Positions 62,526 to 64,000 of a stretch of DNA of 64,000 nt are shown in pieces (positions within the stretch are counted from its first letter, which is position 1; the number at the start of each line of letters is the position of its first letter). This DNA is from Microbacterium azadirachtae. GTDB lineage: Bacteria > Actinomycetota > Actinomycetes > Actinomycetales > Microbacteriaceae. Below the pieces are notes generated by a model. It saw nothing but the letters and a program-made list of their open reading frames with translations. It was not told the DNA's origin and did not search any database. A program made the position numbers and the translations under genes. The DNA lies in contig NZ_JYIX01000038.1 of NCBI RefSeq assembly GCF_000956505.1, positions 301,883 to 365,882 of the forward strand, read 5' to 3'.

Positions 62526-63527
62526 TCACTCCGCGAGAGCGCGCTCGCGACGCTTCTCGCGCCCCGAGGCGATCAGGCTCGCGCCCGTGGCGCCGAGCAT
62601 CGCGACGACGATCACGGTGAGCGACAGCCAGATCGGCACGTCCGGCGCCCACTCGATGGGCTTGCCGCCGTTGATGAAGGGCACGCTGTTCTCGTGCATC
62701 GCGTGCAGCACGAGCTTGACGCCGATGAAGGCAAGGATGATCGCGATGCCGTAGTGCAGGTAGCGCAGGCGGTCGAGCAGATCCCCGAGCAGGAAGTAGA
62801 GCTGGCGGAGCCCCATCAGCGCGAAGATGTTCGCGGTGAACACGAGGAAGCTGTTCTGCGTGATGCTGAAGATGGCGGGGATCGAGTCGATCGCGAACAT
62901 CAGGTCCGTGACGCCGATCGTGACGAACACGATGATCATGGGCGTCCAGATCCGCTTGCCGTCCACGACCGTGCGCAGCTTGGGCCCGTCGAACTCGTCG
63001 CTGACGGGCACGAGCCGGCGCACCAGGCGCACGGCGAAACCCTCCTTCGCGGCGGTCTCGTCCTCCTGCTCCTTCTCCGGCATCGCCTGGCGGATCGCGG
63101 TCCAGATGAGGAAGGCGCCGAACAGGTAGAACACCGGCGCGAAGTTCTCGATGATCGTGACGCCGAGCAGGATGAACACGCCGCGCAGCACCAGGGCGAT
63201 GATGATGCCGACCATCAGCACCTCCTGCTGCAGCTTCCGCGGCACCGAGAACTGGGCCATGATCAGCACGAACACGAAGAGGTTGTCGATCGAGAGGCTG
63301 TACTCCAGCGCCCAGCCGGTGAGGAACTCCCCCGCATGCTGTCCGCCCGCGACCGCGAGCAGGAGTCCCGCGAAACCGAGCGCCAGGGCGACGTAGAACA
63401 CGACCCAGAGGGTCGACTCCTTGGTGGAGGGGATGTGGGGGCGCCACCGCACGATCAGCAGGTCGCCGATCAGGATGAGCAGCAGAACGGCGAGCGAGAC
63501 GATTTCGAACCAGACGGGAACGTCCAC
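62526..63527 (-). CDS. TerC/Alx-family integral membrane protein (probable metal exporter)
   Basis: A 333-residue polytopic membrane protein with eight to nine hydrophobic helices. The TerC acidic motifs are [10 protein letters not shown] at about 80 and [11 protein letters not shown] in the second half. It starts at GTG 63527 (V-D-V-P-V-W-F-E-I) with AAAGG upstream. The extension to 63608 lacks membrane character. TerC/Alx proteins are linked to manganese efflux and membrane-protein metallation. The riboswitch-like leader at 63554-63659 supports a manganese role. Confidence 0.92.
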   Translation of the reverse strand: MDVPVWFEIVSLAVLLLILIGDLLIVRWRPHIPSTKESTLWVVFYVALALGFAGLLLAVAGGQHAGEFLTGWALEYSLSIDNLFVFVLIMAQFSVPRKLQQEVLMVGIIIALVLRGVFILLGVTIIENFAPVFYLFGAFLIWTAIRQAMPEKEQEDETAAKEGFAVRLVRRLVPVSDEFDGPKLRTVVDGKRIWTPMIIVFVTIGVTDLMFAIDSIPAIFSITQNSFLVFTANIFALMGLRQLYFLLGDLLDRLRYLHYGIAIILAFIGVKLVLHAMHENSVPFINGGKPIEWAPDVPIWLSLTVIVVAMLGATGASLIASGREKRRERALAE

Positions 63528-63553
63528 AGGGGCCTTTCGAAGAGGTCGGTCAA

Positions 63554-63659
63554 CGGCCGAAAGTCTCTTCCCCGCCGAATGGCGGTCACGCGCCCGGAGA
63601 CCCTGCAACGGGCCTCGTGATGACGATCGCGTGAAGTCGGAATACTCCCCTTCGCGGAG
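63554..63659 (-). promoter_or_regulatory. yybP-ykoY (mntP, manganese) riboswitch candidate
   Basis: In transcription direction the leader contains CGAAGGGGAGTA (63643-63654), then GATCGTCATCACG, a GC-rich internal helix and GGGGAAGAGACTTTCGG (63556-63572). The 5' GGGGAGTA loop, the GTCATCA segment and the 3' AAGAGACTTTC loop match the conserved parts of yybP-ykoY riboswitches, recalled from memory. The 5' CCGCGAA and 3' TTTCGG close the P1 helix. The family is classically found before alx/TerC genes. Confidence 0.7.
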
Positions 63660-63816
63660 TTCATTCTACGGCACGAGCGAGGGCGGAAGCTTCGATCGGC
63701 ACGGAGGGGCGCGCTGATCGTCCTCCACAGACCGGCGTCAGACAGAGTTCTGCACCGTTTGGAAATCTGGTTTGATCTGGGGTTCGAATGTCGGTGGTGG
63801 CGGGGAGGATGGGGGT

Positions 63817-64000
63817 ATGAAGACGTTGGATGCGATCGCGGCGCTGATCCCGACCCTGGCCGGGCGGATCAGTGCGGGTGCGGGCGCGTCGGACGTGCAA
63901 GGCGTGGTCGAGGGACTCGCGGATGCGGAGGCGGTGGCGGTGCTTCGCGAGGCCGGTGAGGTCGGCCGGCTGGTGGAGCAGGTGCAGGTGATCTGCGCCG
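63817..64000 (+). CDS. DUF222/HNH endonuclease family protein (N-terminus; cut by window edge)
   Basis: Starting M-K-T-L-D-A-I-A-A-L-I-P at 63817 after GGGGAGGATGGGGGT, with 61 codons visible. L-A-D-A-E-A-V-A-V-L-R-E-A-G-E-V-G-R-L is the characteristic opening of DUF222 proteins that end in an HNH nuclease domain. These are multi-copy in actinobacteria (including the 13E12-repeat family of mycobacteria) and behave like mobile or selfish genes. The HNH part lies outside the window. Confidence 0.8.
   Translation, partial: MKTLDAIAALIPTLAGRISAGAGASDVQGVVEGLADAEAVAVLREAGEVGRLVEQVQVICA

Overview
The window is strongly GC-rich, uses many GTG/TTG starts and is packed with ATGA-type stop/start overlaps. 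It carries the block ffh / ftsY-smc / mutM-rnc-rpmF-DUF177-coaD-recG / rsmD-thiL-DUF3515 / ddl-gpsA-plsC-murA-leuD-leuC / TerC. With the DUF222/HNH start at the right edge, this points to an actinobacterium, most likely Microbacteriaceae (Microbacterium or a close relative). No rRNA, tRNA, CRISPR array or insertion sequence was found.

Region 1 (1-21 kb) is an accessory catabolic island. It holds a dipeptide/oligopeptide ABC importer (about 1-5.2 kb, minus strand). Divergent from it are an ornithine-cyclodeaminase-family reductase, a proline-racemase-family enzyme and a prolidase-like amidohydrolase (5.4-8.6 kb, plus). On the minus strand follow a complete trans-4-hydroxy-L-proline pathway (2-epimerase, three-subunit D-hydroxyproline dehydrogenase, DapA-like deaminase, 2-oxoglutarate-semialdehyde dehydrogenase; 8.7-15.1 kb), a branched-chain-amino-acid-type ABC transporter (livF-G-M-H and binding protein; 15.3-20.2 kb) and an FCD-type GntR regulator (20.3-21 kb). 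A near-identical 12-bp motif (consensus GTGAYATRTTAC) lies upstream of every transcription unit of the pathway, which argues for one regulon. The inferred job is uptake and degradation of hydroxyproline and probably hydroxyproline-containing (collagen-like) peptides to 2-oxoglutarate.

Region 2 (21-29.7 kb) holds a YbdK-type carboxylate-amine ligase, a SorC-family regulator divergent from a glycerol operon glpD-glpF-glpK closed by a perfect hairpin, and a Tat-exported GH85 endo-beta-N-acetylglucosaminidase with its own candidate operator.

Region 3 (29.8-39 kb) is housekeeping: ffh, a TetR regulator, lipB-lipA, a DUF2004-like protein, ftsY and smc. Region 4 (39-45.9 kb) is variable. It opens with a strong promoter and ribosome site serving a 30-residue ORF, then a hairpin-rich leader, a 92-residue protein of unknown function and a tandem-GNAT protein. 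A two-gene ABC exporter, a HAD hydrolase, an HD-domain protein and small hypotheticals follow.

Region 5 (45.8-63.5 kb) is the conserved block mutM to TerC, interrupted between DUF3515 and ddl by a membrane protein and a LysR gene broken by one amber codon. leuCD is preceded by a leader peptide with three consecutive Leu codons and nested hairpins (a leucine attenuator). The TerC/Alx gene is preceded by a yybP-ykoY-like (manganese) riboswitch candidate. The window ends inside a DUF222/HNH endonuclease gene.
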